From: Actinomycetota bacterium
GTDB taxonomy: Bacteria; Actinomycetota; Acidimicrobiia; Acidimicrobiales; JAHWKP01
Reading direction: 5' to 3'
Assembly: GCA_019347775.1 (NCBI GenBank)
Contig: JAHWKP010000057.1
Span: 1 to 9,375 of the forward strand
Length of the DNA: 9,375 nucleotides
Below the pieces are notes generated by a model. That model was given only the letters and a program-made list of their open reading frames with translations, was not told the DNA's origin and made no database searches. Positions 1 to 7,263 of the stretch are shown here, one piece after another (the stretch's first letter is position 1; each line of letters begins with the position of its first letter). The translations under genes were made by a program, and so were the position numbers.

Positions 1-2056
1 CGCCACCGCCCAGATGGCGCTCCTGCAGTTCATGACTGCGGGGCTCCCCCGCGTCGCCGTGCCGACCACGGTCCACTGCGACCATCTCATCCAGGCCCAC
101 GAGAACGGGCCCAAGGATCTCCTCGCCGCGAAGGACGCCCACTCGGAGGTCTACGACTTCCTGCGCAGCGTGTCCGCCCGCTACGGCATCGGGTTCTGGG
201 CGCCGGGTTCGGGGATCATCCATCAGGTCGTCCTCGAGCAGTACGCCTTCCCCGGCGGGATGATGATCGGCACCGACTCGCACACCCCGAACGCCGGGGG
301 TCTGGGCATGGTCGCGGTCGGAGTGGGTGGCGCCGACGCGGTCGACGTGATGGTGGGCTCGACCTTCGGCCTGCGGTGGCCCAAGCTGATCGGCGTCCGC
401 TTGACCGGCGAGATCAACGGATGGACGGCTCCGAAGGACGTCATCCTCAAGGTGGCCGAGATCCTCACCGTGGCCGGCGGCACGGGCGCGATCGTCGAGT
501 ACTTCGGCCCGGGCGCGGAATCCATCTCCGCTACAGGCCGGTCCACGATCTGCAACATGGGCGCCGAGATCGGCGCCACCACGTCGCTGTTCGGCTGGGA
601 CGACCGCGCTGCGCTGTATCTGCGAGCAACCGGGCGGGCCGACGTCGCCGACGCGGCCGACGCCATCGCCAGCGAGCTCCGCGGCGACGACGATGCGCTC
701 GAGAACCCCGAGTCGGTCTTCGACCGCGTGATCGACATCGACCTCTCGACGCTGGAGCCCCACATCGTCGGCCCCCACACCCCCGACCTCGCCCGGCCCG
801 TGTCTCGCATGGGGGCCGATGCCCAGGAAAACGGTTGGCCGGTCGAACTCACGAACTGCCTCGTCGGTTCGTGCACCAACTCGTCGTACGAGGACATCAC
901 CCACGCCGCTTCGATCGCCCGCCAAGCCGCCAAAGCCGGCCTCTCGGCCAAGGTGCCGTTGCTGGTCACGCCGGGTTCGGAGAGGGTACGGGCGACCATC
1001 GAGCGCGACGGCCTACTCGCCGACCTCGAGGCAATAGGCGCGACCGTGCTTGCCAACGCCTGCGGGCCGTGCATCGGACAATGGAAGCGCACCGACATCG
1101 CCGAGGGAGAGGTCAACTCGATTCTCACCTCGTACAACCGCAACTTCCCGAAGCGCAACGACGGCAACGCCAGCACGCTCGCCTTCATCGCCTCGCCCGA
1201 GACAGTCATCGCCTACGCGCTCGCGGGGACGCTCGACTTCAACCCTCTGACTGATGACATCGACGGGGTGCACCTCGAGGCTCCTTACGGCGACGAGCTG
1301 CCCTCGCGGGGATTCGAATCCGGCGAGGCCGGGTTCTTTCCCGCCCCCCCGGACGGATCCGATGTCGAGGTCGTCGTCAAGCCCGACAGCGACCGCCTGC
1401 AACTGCTGGAGCCTTTCCCGGCCTGGGACGGCGAAGACTTCGTCGGACTACCGGTGCTGCTCAAGGCGCGGGGCAAGTGCACGACCGACCACATCTCGGC
1501 AGCAGGGCCCTGGCTGAAGTACCGAGGCCACCTCGACAACATCAGCGGCAACCTGTTCCTCTCGGCAGACAACGCGCTGACCGACGAGGTCGGTACGGCC
1601 CTGTGCCCCGTGCACGACGAAGCCCTGGAGCCGTTGCCGGATGCGGCCCGTCATGCGGGCGAGGCAGGCGTGGCCTGGATCGCGGTCGGGGACCACAACT
1701 ACGGCGAGGGCTCGTCCCGCGAGCACGCCGCCATGGAGCCCCGCCACCGTGGGTGTAGAGCGGTGCTGGTGCGGTCGTTCGCCCGCATCCATGAGACCAA
1801 CCTGAAGAAGCAGGGGGTTCTCCCGCTCACGTTCTCAGAATCCGAGACCTGGGATGCCATCGGCCCCGGCGACCGCATCTCGATCCTCGGACTGGCGGAT
1901 CTGGCGCCGGACCAGCCGGTCTCATGCCGGATCGAACATGTCGACGGCACGACGACGGACTTCACGGCCGTGCACACCATGTCGCCCGAACACATCGAGT
2001 GGTTCAGGGCAGGCGGCGCCCTCAACCTGATTAGGGCGAAGCACTCTTCGTCCTGA
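1..2056 (+). CDS. acn: Aconitate hydratase, mitochondrial-type, 5' truncated by window edge
   Basis: Interconverts citrate and isocitrate through cis-aconitate in the cytoplasmic TCA cycle, using a [4Fe-4S] cluster. The frame is open to the first base: the codons before the ATG at 14 read A-T-A-Q and continue the conserved A-T-A-Q-M-A-L-L-Q-F-M segment, so the true start lies upstream. Counting that ATG as residue 1, the active-site CDH is at 22-24 and TDSHT at 87-91. Cluster cysteines are C287 (GSCTNSS), C350 and C353 (ACGPCIGQW). The swivel-domain SSREHA is at 567-572. The D23-to-D88 spacing matches pig mitochondrial aconitase (D100 to D165), so about 75 residues are missing. Motifs such as TSYNRNF, RNDGN and KCTTDHISAAGPW place it in the roughly 750-residue mitochondrial-type family, not the roughly 900-residue AcnA/IRP type usual in Actinobacteria. 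No defect is visible. It ends 14 bases from a convergent gene. Confidence 0.97.
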   Translation, partial: ATAQMALLQFMTAGLPRVAVPTTVHCDHLIQAHENGPKDLLAAKDAHSEVYDFLRSVSARYGIGFWAPGSGIIHQVVLEQYAFPGGMMIGTDSHTPNAGGLGMVAVGVGGADAVDVMVGSTFGLRWPKLIGVRLTGEINGWTAPKDVILKVAEILTVAGGTGAIVEYFGPGAESISATGRSTICNMGAEIGATTSLFGWDDRAALYLRATGRADVADAADAIASELRGDDDALENPESVFDRVIDIDLSTLEPHIVGPHTPDLARPVSRMGADAQENGWPVELTNCLVGSCTNSSYEDITHAASIARQAAKAGLSAKVPLLVTPGSERVRATIERDGLLADLEAIGATVLANACGPCIGQWKRTDIAEGEVNSILTSYNRNFPKRNDGNASTLAFIASPETVIAYALAGTLDFNPLTDDIDGVHLEAPYGDELPSRGFESGEAGFFPAPPDGSDVEVVVKPDSDRLQLLEPFPAWDGEDFVGLPVLLKARGKCTTDHISAAGPWLKYRGHLDNISGNLFLSADNALTDEVGTALCPVHDEALEPLPDAARHAGEAGVAWIAVGDHNYGEGSSREHAAMEPRHRGCRAVLVRSFARIHETNLKKQGVLPLTFSESETWDAIGPGDRISILGLADLAPDQPVSCRIEHVDGTTTDFTAVHTMSPEHIEWFRAGGALNLIRAKHSSS

Positions 2057-2070
2057 CAACCAAGTCGGGG

Positions 2071-3483
2071 TTAAGTCGGCGGCTTTGCCTTCTTTATCTC
2101 CGATTCGGTCGGGGGGCGCTTGCGCTTGGCCTCCGCCGGCAGGAGGTTCACGATGGCGCCCATGATCCGCTCGGTGTCAGCCACCGCGTCACCTTCACCT
2201 AGATCGAGCCCCTCAACCGGTTCCCCGACGTTGGCAATCACTCGCGGCGGCCGCAAGACGTTCCAGACTCGCGGGATGCGTTCGGACCTCGGCCATACGA
2301 GCTCGGTCGCCCATAGGCCTACCGGTATGACGGCGGCGTCCGTCATGGCCGCCAGCCGGGCCGCGCCGGTCTTGCCCTTCAGCACCGGATCGAAGAACGC
2401 CTCGCCTCTCGGGATGGTGCCCTGCGGCATGATGACCACGACCTCGCCCGCGTCGAGGGCCTGGGCGGCGCGCCTGAGTGGCTCGTCGGATCCCGAGCCG
2501 CGGTCGACCCGGATGGTTCCTGCCACTTTGGCGAGTGCGCCGAGGACGGGTGCGTCCAGGACTTCCTTCTTGCCGAGGAAACGAGGCAACCGACCGGCGC
2601 GCAGGACGGCCATGCCGAGGACCACAGGGTCGAAGTAGCTGCGGTGGTTGGCCACCACGATGGCCGGACCTTCGGCCGGGATGCGCTCGAGGTGTTGGAA
2701 GCTGAACCGGGCATAGGGGAAGAGCCCTTCGGACAGCGACGGCAGGCCCGCCGGCAGCGGTCGGGCGGCCACGCGGACCACGTCGAGAGGCTCCACTCCC
2801 ACAATCTGGGGTACGCCTGGCGGAGCGTCAAGGTGGATGACGGGCCAGCGCGCCGCTGTGGCGAAGGCTCGCAGACGGGGATCGGGGTTGACGGCGCGGG
2901 GGTTGGCCACTGCCCACAACAGGGGAAGGTCGTAGATGCTGTCCGAGTAGGCCCAGCTCTCGGACACGTCGACGTCGTTCTCCGACGCCCACCGCCGCAC
3001 CGCAGCGAGCTTGCCGGTCGCCCACACGAACTCGCCCTCGAGGGCGCCGGTGTAAGCCCCGTCCTCGGTGGAGGCATATCGAGTGGCGATGACGTCGTCG
3101 AAACCCAGGCGCTCCGCGAGCGGTGCCACGAGGTCGTGCGGCGTCGTGGTGGCGAGTACGACCGGTCGGCCCTCGGCACGATGGCGATCGAGCAGACCCT
3201 TGACGTAGGGAGCTACCAACTGCTCCAACTCCTCGGCTGCGGCCTTGCCCGCCTGGCGGACGTCTTCGCCCGCCCAGCCCTTCGATGCGCTTGCCGCTAA
3301 CCGGGCAAGGGCCATGGCGGGCAGTGTCTCTCCGACGAGGTCGTAGAACCGATAGAGCAGCCCTTGGCCTCTCAGGCTGGCGGCGGGCACTAGCCCGGCT
3401 TTGACGAGGGCACCGGTAACGAGAGGGCCGCTCGCGCCGCGCAGCACCGTGCGGTCCAGGTCGAAGAATGCCGCCGCTCTCAT
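2071..3483 (-). CDS. HAD-IB phosphatase / PlsC-type acyltransferase fusion protein
   Basis: A 470-residue two-domain protein. Residues 1 to about 220 are a HAD-IB (SerB-like) phosphatase domain: FFDLDRT at 6-12 supplies nucleophile D8 and acid/base D10, T112 lies in the TTT motif, K158 is the likely motif III lysine, and D181/D185 lie in YSDSIYDLP. Residues about 250-450 are a lysophosphatidic acid acyltransferase (PlsC) domain with H280 and D285 of the HX4D motif (NHRSYFD). The usual EGT block reads PQGT (353-356), a Glu-to-Gln change I recall as normal for this fusion family. By analogy with mycobacterial HAD/PlsC fusions it acylates lysophosphatidate to phosphatidate at the membrane; the phosphatase substrate is unknown. 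The C-terminus is Lys-rich (KRKRPP, KKAKPP) and may touch acidic lipid. Its ATG overlaps the stop of the upstream DtxR gene in ATGA and lacks a Shine-Dalgarno sequence, so translation is probably coupled. It is the last gene of the metal-transport operon. Confidence 0.92.
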   Translation of the reverse strand: MRAAAFFDLDRTVLRGASGPLVTGALVKAGLVPAASLRGQGLLYRFYDLVGETLPAMALARLAASASKGWAGEDVRQAGKAAAEELEQLVAPYVKGLLDRHRAEGRPVVLATTTPHDLVAPLAERLGFDDVIATRYASTEDGAYTGALEGEFVWATGKLAAVRRWASENDVDVSESWAYSDSIYDLPLLWAVANPRAVNPDPRLRAFATAARWPVIHLDAPPGVPQIVGVEPLDVVRVAARPLPAGLPSLSEGLFPYARFSFQHLERIPAEGPAIVVANHRSYFDPVVLGMAVLRAGRLPRFLGKKEVLDAPVLGALAKVAGTIRVDRGSGSDEPLRRAAQALDAGEVVVIMPQGTIPRGEAFFDPVLKGKTGAARLAAMTDAAVIPVGLWATELVWPRSERIPRVWNVLRPPRVIANVGEPVEGLDLGEGDAVADTERIMGAIVNLLPAEAKRKRPPTESEIKKAKPPT

Positions 3484-4172
3484 GCGACCAAGTTACGAGT
3501 TACCAGGATCTTCGATGCCTGGGTCGCACCGAGAGCCACCCGCCGGCCCGCGATCTCGACCGTGGCTGTGCCGTCGGGTGACAGAGCCGTCATCGTTGCG
3601 CGGGCTCCGGGGACGATTCTGGACTCCTCCAGGTACTCGAGCACCCCAGGAGTCCATTCCAGATCTTCAGGAATGCGGGTCACGGTGAAGTCGTGACCGA
3701 CATCGACCTGAGACAAGGGCAGGGCATCAGGAGCTCGGTAGTCCGAGCCGGGGATCGGATTGCCATGCGGGCACGTGGTCGGCTCACCGAGGACCCGAAC
3801 CATCGCGGCCTCGACCTTTTCGGAGATCACGTGTTCCCACTTGCCGGCCTCGTGGTGGGACTCGGCCCAGGAGAGCTTCAAGATGTCGGTCAGAAAGCGC
3901 TCGGCCAGCCGGTGGCGGCGAACCACCCTCTCCCCCAGTCTCCGGCCTGACTCCGTGAGCTCCAGACGGCCGTCCAAGACGGCGACGAGTTCGGCCTCCT
4001 CCAGCTTGCGGGTCATCTCAGTGACCGCAGGGCGCGAGACCCCCAGCCGTTCGGCGATCCGCGACCGGATCGTCTCGATGTCGTCCTCTTGTAACTCGAA
4101 GATGGCCTCGCAGTACTCCTCGAACGCTGGATGCCACTCCCGGCTCTCGTATCCGACTCCTGGGTCTGCCAT
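3480..4172 (-). CDS. DtxR/MntR-family metal-dependent transcriptional regulator
   Basis: A 230-residue metal-sensing repressor. Residues about 15-75 form the winged helix (IRSRIAERLGVSRPAVTEMTRKLE), about 76-150 the dimerisation/metal domain, and about 155-230 an SH3/FeoA-like domain, the long three-domain form of DtxR and IdeR. Against DtxR, the ancillary site is kept: H87, E91 and H106 match H79, E83 and H98. In the primary site E113 and H114 match E105 and H106, but C102 is replaced by G110 and M10 by E19. An acidic residue at the M10 position is a feature of manganese sensors such as MntR (D8), so Mn(II) is more likely than Fe(II); this is inference. A conserved CPHGNPIPG follows at 134-142. 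The ATG begins one base after the permease stop (minus-strand order) with no clear Shine-Dalgarno sequence, and the stop overlaps the next start. The position says it regulates this transporter operon. Confidence 0.93.
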   Translation of the reverse strand: MADPGVGYESREWHPAFEEYCEAIFELQEDDIETIRSRIAERLGVSRPAVTEMTRKLEEAELVAVLDGRLELTESGRRLGERVVRRHRLAERFLTDILKLSWAESHHEAGKWEHVISEKVEAAMVRVLGEPTTCPHGNPIPGSDYRAPDALPLSQVDVGHDFTVTRIPEDLEWTPGVLEYLEESRIVPGARATMTALSPDGTATVEIAGRRVALGATQASKILVTRNLVA

Positions 4173-4173
4173 C

Positions 4174-5004
4174 TCAGGGCAAGTGTAAGGAGTGACGGCC
4201 GCGGGCGGTGAGGCCGTAGACGACCGTGAACACGAGGGCCGAAACCAGCACGATGGTGGCGCCCGAAGAGACGTTCACGTGATAGCTCAAGATCATCCCT
4301 ACCGCGGCGCTGACCGACCCGATCGCCACGGACAGGAACAGCAAACGGGCGAAGCTGGTCGTCAGGAGCCGGGCCGTCACAGGCGGGATGATCAGAGCCG
4401 CGGCCACCAGGACCACGCCCAGCACCTTCATGGTGGCCAGGATGCTGAGCGACAGGATGGCCATCAACACTGCGTCGGCGACCCCGGTTCGCACGCCGCT
4501 GGCTTGGGCCACCTCTGGATCGAAGGTCGTGAACAGCAGTGGCCGGTAGCCGAAGAAGACGACTCCCGCCGCCAAGACGGTCACCCCGGCGACCACCGCG
4601 ACGTCTGCGGTGGTGACGCCGAGGATGCTGCCGAAAAGCGCTGCGTCCAGGGCGCGCCTCACCTGGCCGAAGAGTCCCAGCAGGGCGATGCCAAAGGCGA
4701 ACGACGCAGTGGTGACGATCCCGATGGCGGCATCGGCCGCCACACCGCGGCGTCGGGCGACCCGGCCGATGGCCAGACCCGAGGCCAGTCCCCAGATCCC
4801 TGCGCCGATGAAGAAGTTGAAACCAATGAGGGCACTGGCGGCCGCGCCGCCGAAGATGGCGTGCGACAACCCGTGGCCGATGTAGCTCATGTTCCGCAGG
4901 GTCACGTAGACGCCGACCAGCCCGCACAGCGCGCCGGCCAGGGTCGCAACCGCGAGTCCGTTGCGGAAGAAGGCGAATTCGAACGGCTCCCAGAAACCGC
5001 TCAC
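4174..5004 (-). CDS. Metal (Mn/Zn) ABC transporter permease, ZnuB/MntB family
   Basis: A 276-residue integral membrane permease of the ABC-3 family, which forms the channel for Mn or Zn import as a dimer. I start it at the GTG at 5004. This GTG overlaps the ATPase stop in GTGA, has an AGGTGA-like ribosome site just upstream, and begins SGFWEPFEFAFFRNG, the usual N-terminus of the family. An in-frame ATG at 5157 would add 51 Arg-rich residues lying inside the ATPase gene and is rejected. About eight hydrophobic segments are visible. Family motifs are GLSHAIFGGAA (45-55, cf. DALSHAVLPG), FDPEVAQASG (161-170, the cytoplasmic coupling-helix region) and KVLGVVLVAAALIIPPVTARLL (193-214). Gene order (lipoprotein, ATPase, permease, regulator) and overlapping ends mark one operon. 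Sequence alone does not separate Mn from Zn. Confidence 0.93.
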   Translation of the reverse strand: MSGFWEPFEFAFFRNGLAVATLAGALCGLVGVYVTLRNMSYIGHGLSHAIFGGAAASALIGFNFFIGAGIWGLASGLAIGRVARRRGVAADAAIGIVTTASFAFGIALLGLFGQVRRALDAALFGSILGVTTADVAVVAGVTVLAAGVVFFGYRPLLFTTFDPEVAQASGVRTGVADAVLMAILSLSILATMKVLGVVLVAAALIIPPVTARLLTTSFARLLFLSVAIGSVSAAVGMILSYHVNVSSGATIVLVSALVFTVVYGLTARGRHSLHLP

Positions 5005-5768
5005 TCGATCACCTGCACCGCGCCATGGGGGTCGACGACGACACGCATCCCGCCATGGACCAGTACATCGAGGGGTGCCCCGTAGGTCCTTTGCAATACG
5101 TCGGGTGTGATGACGTCGGCAGGATGGCCGGCCGCGAGGACTTCCCCGTTGAGACACACCAGATGCGGCAGGTGGGCGGCGATGCCATTGAGGTCGTGGG
5201 TCGTGAGGAGTATGGCGATGCCCGAGGCGTTGAGGTCGGAAAGAAGGTGGAGCACCTCGTGCCGTGTGCGCACGTCCACTCCGGAGGTGGGCTCATCGAG
5301 CAGGAGCAACTGCGGTCGAGCGAGCAGCGCCCGAGCGAGGAACACTCTCTGCTGCTGTCCGCCGGACAACTCGCGAATATGACGAGAACCGAGTCCGGGC
5401 AGGCCGAGGCGCTCCAGCACTTCGTCCACCTGCCGGCGTTCGGCCCTGCTCGGCCATGGGAGCAGGCGGGCTGAGGTTCTGGCCATCAGGACGACTTCAG
5501 AGACTGTGACGGGGAAGTCCCAGTTGACGGTCTCTATCTGTGGGACATAGGCGACCCTGAGATCGGGCGCGCGGAACACTGTCCCACTGGAAGGGCGGAT
5601 GGCGTCGAGCACGACGCGCAGGACGGTCGTCTTGCCCGAACCAGAGGGACCGACCAGTCCGGTGAACCGGCCCGCCTCGATGCGCAGATCCACGTCACGG
5701 ATCGCCGCCGGGCCCTTCCCGTAGGTACACGTGACACCTTCGAGGGCGACCAGCGTGTCGGGTGTCAT
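5001..5768 (-). CDS. Metal (Mn/Zn) ABC transporter ATP-binding protein
   Basis: The 255-residue cytoplasmic ATPase that powers the adjacent permease. It has a complete nucleotide-binding domain: Walker A GPSGSGKT at 40-47, Q-loop Q77 in YVPQ, signature LSGGQ at 134-138, Walker B LLLLDEP at 154-160, D-loop SGVD and switch H191 (TTHD). The segment NWDFPVTVSEVVLM (82-95) closely resembles the (V/N)DWDFPVTV stretch typical of Mn/Zn/Fe chelate importers of the ZnuC/MntB/TroB group, which supports the substrate class independently of context. Length is normal. The ATG overlaps the stop of the lipoprotein gene by four bases (ATGA) with no Shine-Dalgarno sequence, and its own stop overlaps the permease start, so production of the three transporter parts is probably coupled. 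Confidence 0.95.
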   Translation of the reverse strand: MTPDTLVALEGVTCTYGKGPAAIRDVDLRIEAGRFTGLVGPSGSGKTTVLRVVLDAIRPSSGTVFRAPDLRVAYVPQIETVNWDFPVTVSEVVLMARTSARLLPWPSRAERRQVDEVLERLGLPGLGSRHIRELSGGQQQRVFLARALLARPQLLLLDEPTSGVDVRTRHEVLHLLSDLNASGIAILLTTHDLNGIAAHLPHLVCLNGEVLAAGHPADVITPDVLQRTYGAPLDVLVHGGMRVVVDPHGAVQVIE

Positions 5769-6757
5769 TGGGGGTACTCGGCCTGGTCGGGTAGCGCCGG
5801 CTCGAGGGCCACGGCCTGCAGGGCGGAGGAGTCGCCGCCCAGGCCGTCGACCATGGTGATGAAGTTCGATCGCATGAGCCCTAGCCAGGAGTGCTCGGGG
5901 TCGCCGGGTTCGCCGGGCAAGTCGTCGTCGCGCAGTTCGTCGACATAGCGCACACCTGCTTCGCGACCGATCTGTTCTAGGACGGGACTCGGGAACACCT
6001 CCGAACCGAAGATCGCGGGAACGTTCTCGCCCCTCAACTGCGCTATGAGCTCAGCCACCTCGCGCGGTGTCGGCTCTTCGAAGTCCGCCACTTGGATCGC
6101 GCCGATCACTTCCCACCCGTAGGTTCTGGCGAAGTAGGCGTAGGCGTCGTGATAGGTGAGCAGCTTGCGAACCGGAACCGTCGCCGAGGCCGTTCGCATG
6201 GCGGCGTCCAACGCCCGGGCGCGGGACGTGAATGCGCCGAGGTTCTCCGAGTAAGTCGATTCCCCTTCGGGGTCACGTTCGATGAGCACGTCGGTCACCA
6301 CCTCGGCGTATTCGATCGCCATCGGCGGGTTGGTCCACGTATGGGGATTGGGCTTGCCGGCCTCCTCAGGGAAGGAGAAGTCGTAGACGTACGCGTCCTC
6401 CGACAACACCCGATCTCCGAGAAGCACCATCTGTGCCTCCTGCGAGAGACTGACCTCGGCTAGCTCCAGCGTCGGATCTTCGAGTTGGAGTCCGTTGAGG
6501 AACAACACGTCTGCCCGAGCGAGCGACGCAGCAGTACTCGGAGGTGGCTCGAACGTGTGGGAGTTCGTCCCTTCCGGTATCAAGCCGGCGACCTCGGCCC
6601 GATCTCCGGCGATGGACCCGACGATGCTCGTGATCGGGGCGACCGTTGTGAGCACCTGCAGAGGATCGCCCCCTTGAGCTCGCTCGGAGGACGACCCTGT
6701 CGTTCCACAGGCCGACAGCAGCAGCAGAACGCCCACCAGAAGGATCCTGCGCCGCAT
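5765..6757 (-). CDS. Metal-binding lipoprotein, ZnuA/TroA-type substrate-binding protein
   Basis: A 330-residue cluster A-I solute-binding protein that captures Mn or Zn outside the membrane and delivers it to the permease. The start at 6757 gives a textbook lipoprotein signal: MRRR, hydrophobic LLVGVLLLL, then lipobox LSAC with lipidated C17. The frame stays open upstream to an ATG at 6898, but that would add 47 residues without signal character and run into the divergent gene. Predicted ligands are H67 (TNSHTFEP), H139 (PNPHTW), H203 (TYHDAYAYFARTYG) and D273 (YVDEL), the His3-Asp set of TroA and zinc-type proteins; Mn-type PsaA has Glu at the third place. There is no His-rich loop of the kind found in many ZnuA proteins. 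A His3-Asp site can bind either metal, so the substrate stays open. It is the first gene of the operon, apparently leaderless from a TAGCGT -10 element at 6770-6765. Confidence 0.92.
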   Translation of the reverse strand: MRRRILLVGVLLLLSACGTTGSSSERAQGGDPLQVLTTVAPITSIVGSIAGDRAEVAGLIPEGTNSHTFEPPPSTAASLARADVLFLNGLQLEDPTLELAEVSLSQEAQMVLLGDRVLSEDAYVYDFSFPEEAGKPNPHTWTNPPMAIEYAEVVTDVLIERDPEGESTYSENLGAFTSRARALDAAMRTASATVPVRKLLTYHDAYAYFARTYGWEVIGAIQVADFEEPTPREVAELIAQLRGENVPAIFGSEVFPSPVLEQIGREAGVRYVDELRDDDLPGEPGDPEHSWLGLMRSNFITMVDGLGGDSSALQAVALEPALPDQAEYPQ

Positions 6758-6764
6758 GGTCACC

Positions 6765-6770
6765 ACGCTA
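6765..6770 (-). promoter_or_regulatory. Candidate -10 element of the metal-transport operon
   Basis: Read on the minus strand the hexamer is TAGCGT, a TANNNT actinobacterial -10 element, ending 7 bases before the ATG at 6757. Transcription would then start at or next to the A of the ATG, giving a leaderless message. No -35 box is recognisable and no usable Shine-Dalgarno sequence precedes the ATG, which fits. This supports choosing the ATG at 6757. Confidence 0.45.
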
Positions 6771-6771
6771 T

Positions 6772-6803
6772 TGCAACCCGCACCTAGATGCGACCGGCTT
6801 GCA
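6772..6803. promoter_or_regulatory. Inverted repeat in the divergent promoter, candidate metalloregulator operator
   Basis: Arms TGCAACCCG (6772-6780) and CGGCTTGCA (6795-6803) pair at 8 of 9 positions across a 14-base spacer. The repeat lies in the 82-base region between the lipoprotein gene and the Fur-family gene, just upstream of the proposed operon -10 element. It could bind the DtxR-type or the Fur-type regulator. It does not match the AT-rich Zur box known from Streptomyces and mycobacteria, nor the IdeR iron box, so the assignment is tentative. Confidence 0.3.
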
Positions 6804-6827
6804 CTTGGCCCGGTGCGGCGTCTCTCG

Positions 6828-6833
6828 TAGCAT
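6828..6833 (+). promoter_or_regulatory. Candidate -10 element of the Fur-family gene (leaderless)
   Basis: TAGCAT fits the TANNNT actinobacterial -10 consensus and ends 6 bases before the GTG at 6840, exactly where a leaderless transcript starting at the G of GTG would need it. No Shine-Dalgarno sequence is present. A TTGCAC at 6799-6804 resembles a -35 box, but the 23-base spacing is too long for a standard promoter. Confidence 0.45.
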
Positions 6834-6839
6834 CGCGAC

Positions 6840-7259
6840 GTGGGCACGACAGTCGAAGGGATGCTCGCCGAGCTGAGGTCGCGCGGGATGCGGATCACCC
6901 CAGCGCGCCGGGCGATCGCGACAGCGCTGCTGGCACGCTCCCATCACACTGCCGATTCGCTCGTCGCCGCCGTGCGCCGTCGGCATCCCGATGTGGCGCC
7001 CTCGACCGTCTACCGGTTTCTCGAAGCCCTCGAGGAAATCGGACTCGTCCGGCACTCGCACCTCGGCCACGGACCCGCCGTGTACCACCTCGCCGACGAG
7101 CGCCACGGGCACCTTGTCTGTGAGAGCTGCGGCGGGGTGACAGAGGTTCCCGAGGCGGCGTTCTCGGGTCTACGCCGCAAGCTGCGCGACCTCGAGCGGT
7201 TCGAGCTCGCGCCGGGACATTTCGCGGTCACCGGCCTCTGCGGCACCTGCCAGAGCTGA
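6840..7259 (+). CDS. Fur-family metalloregulator (Zur-like)
   Basis: A 139-residue Fur-superfamily repressor from a GTG start. The N-terminal winged helix covers about residues 7-80 (GMRITPARRAI, then STVYRFLEALEEIGLV as the recognition region). The C-terminal dimerisation and metal domain follows. Structural zinc cysteines are C94/C97 (CESC) and C134/C137 (CGTC), as in Zur, PerR and most Fur proteins. Likely sensory ligands include H83 (VYHL), H89 and H91 (RHGHLVC) and H127 (PGHF). Actinobacterial Zur usually has a Cys as a sensory ligand before the HHHLVC stretch; here that segment reads YHLADERHGHLVC with no such Cys, so naming it Zur is not secure and Mur or another specificity is possible. 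Divergence from a metal ABC operon suggests it controls that operon, itself, or both. The GTG has no Shine-Dalgarno sequence but sits behind a well-placed -10 element. It converges on the ClpP-like gene across 8 bases. Confidence 0.93.
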   Translation: MGTTVEGMLAELRSRGMRITPARRAIATALLARSHHTADSLVAAVRRRHPDVAPSTVYRFLEALEEIGLVRHSHLGHGPAVYHLADERHGHLVCESCGGVTEVPEAAFSGLRRKLRDLERFELAPGHFAVTGLCGTCQS

Positions 7260-7263
7260 GCGC

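Noticed and set aside
223..1209. Long minus-strand open frame inside the aconitase gene
   Set aside because: It lies wholly antisense to conserved aconitase domains, and its composition is typical of high-GC shadow frames with no recognisable motif.
376..1254. Plus-strand 292-residue Arg/His-rich frame
   Set aside because: It is an out-of-frame shadow of aconitase with extreme Arg content and no domain.
2062..2079. Direct repeat AAGTCGG at 2062-2068 and 2073-2079 between convergent genes
   Set aside because: A 7-base repeat partly inside a stop-codon region can occur by chance; no terminator stem or attachment-site structure accompanies it.
4192..5085. Plus-strand 297-residue frame opposite the permease
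   Set aside because: It is antisense to a clear permease gene; its Asp/Gly/Gln-rich low-complexity composition reflects the GC-rich complement.
5005..5157. Upstream ATG extension of the permease
   Set aside because: It would add 51 Arg-rich residues encoded entirely within the ATPase gene; the GTG at 5004 in a GTGA overlap gives the family-typical N-terminus.
6758..6898. Upstream ATG extension of the lipoprotein
   Set aside because: It would place 47 polar residues ahead of the lipoprotein signal and overlap the start of the divergent Fur-family gene.
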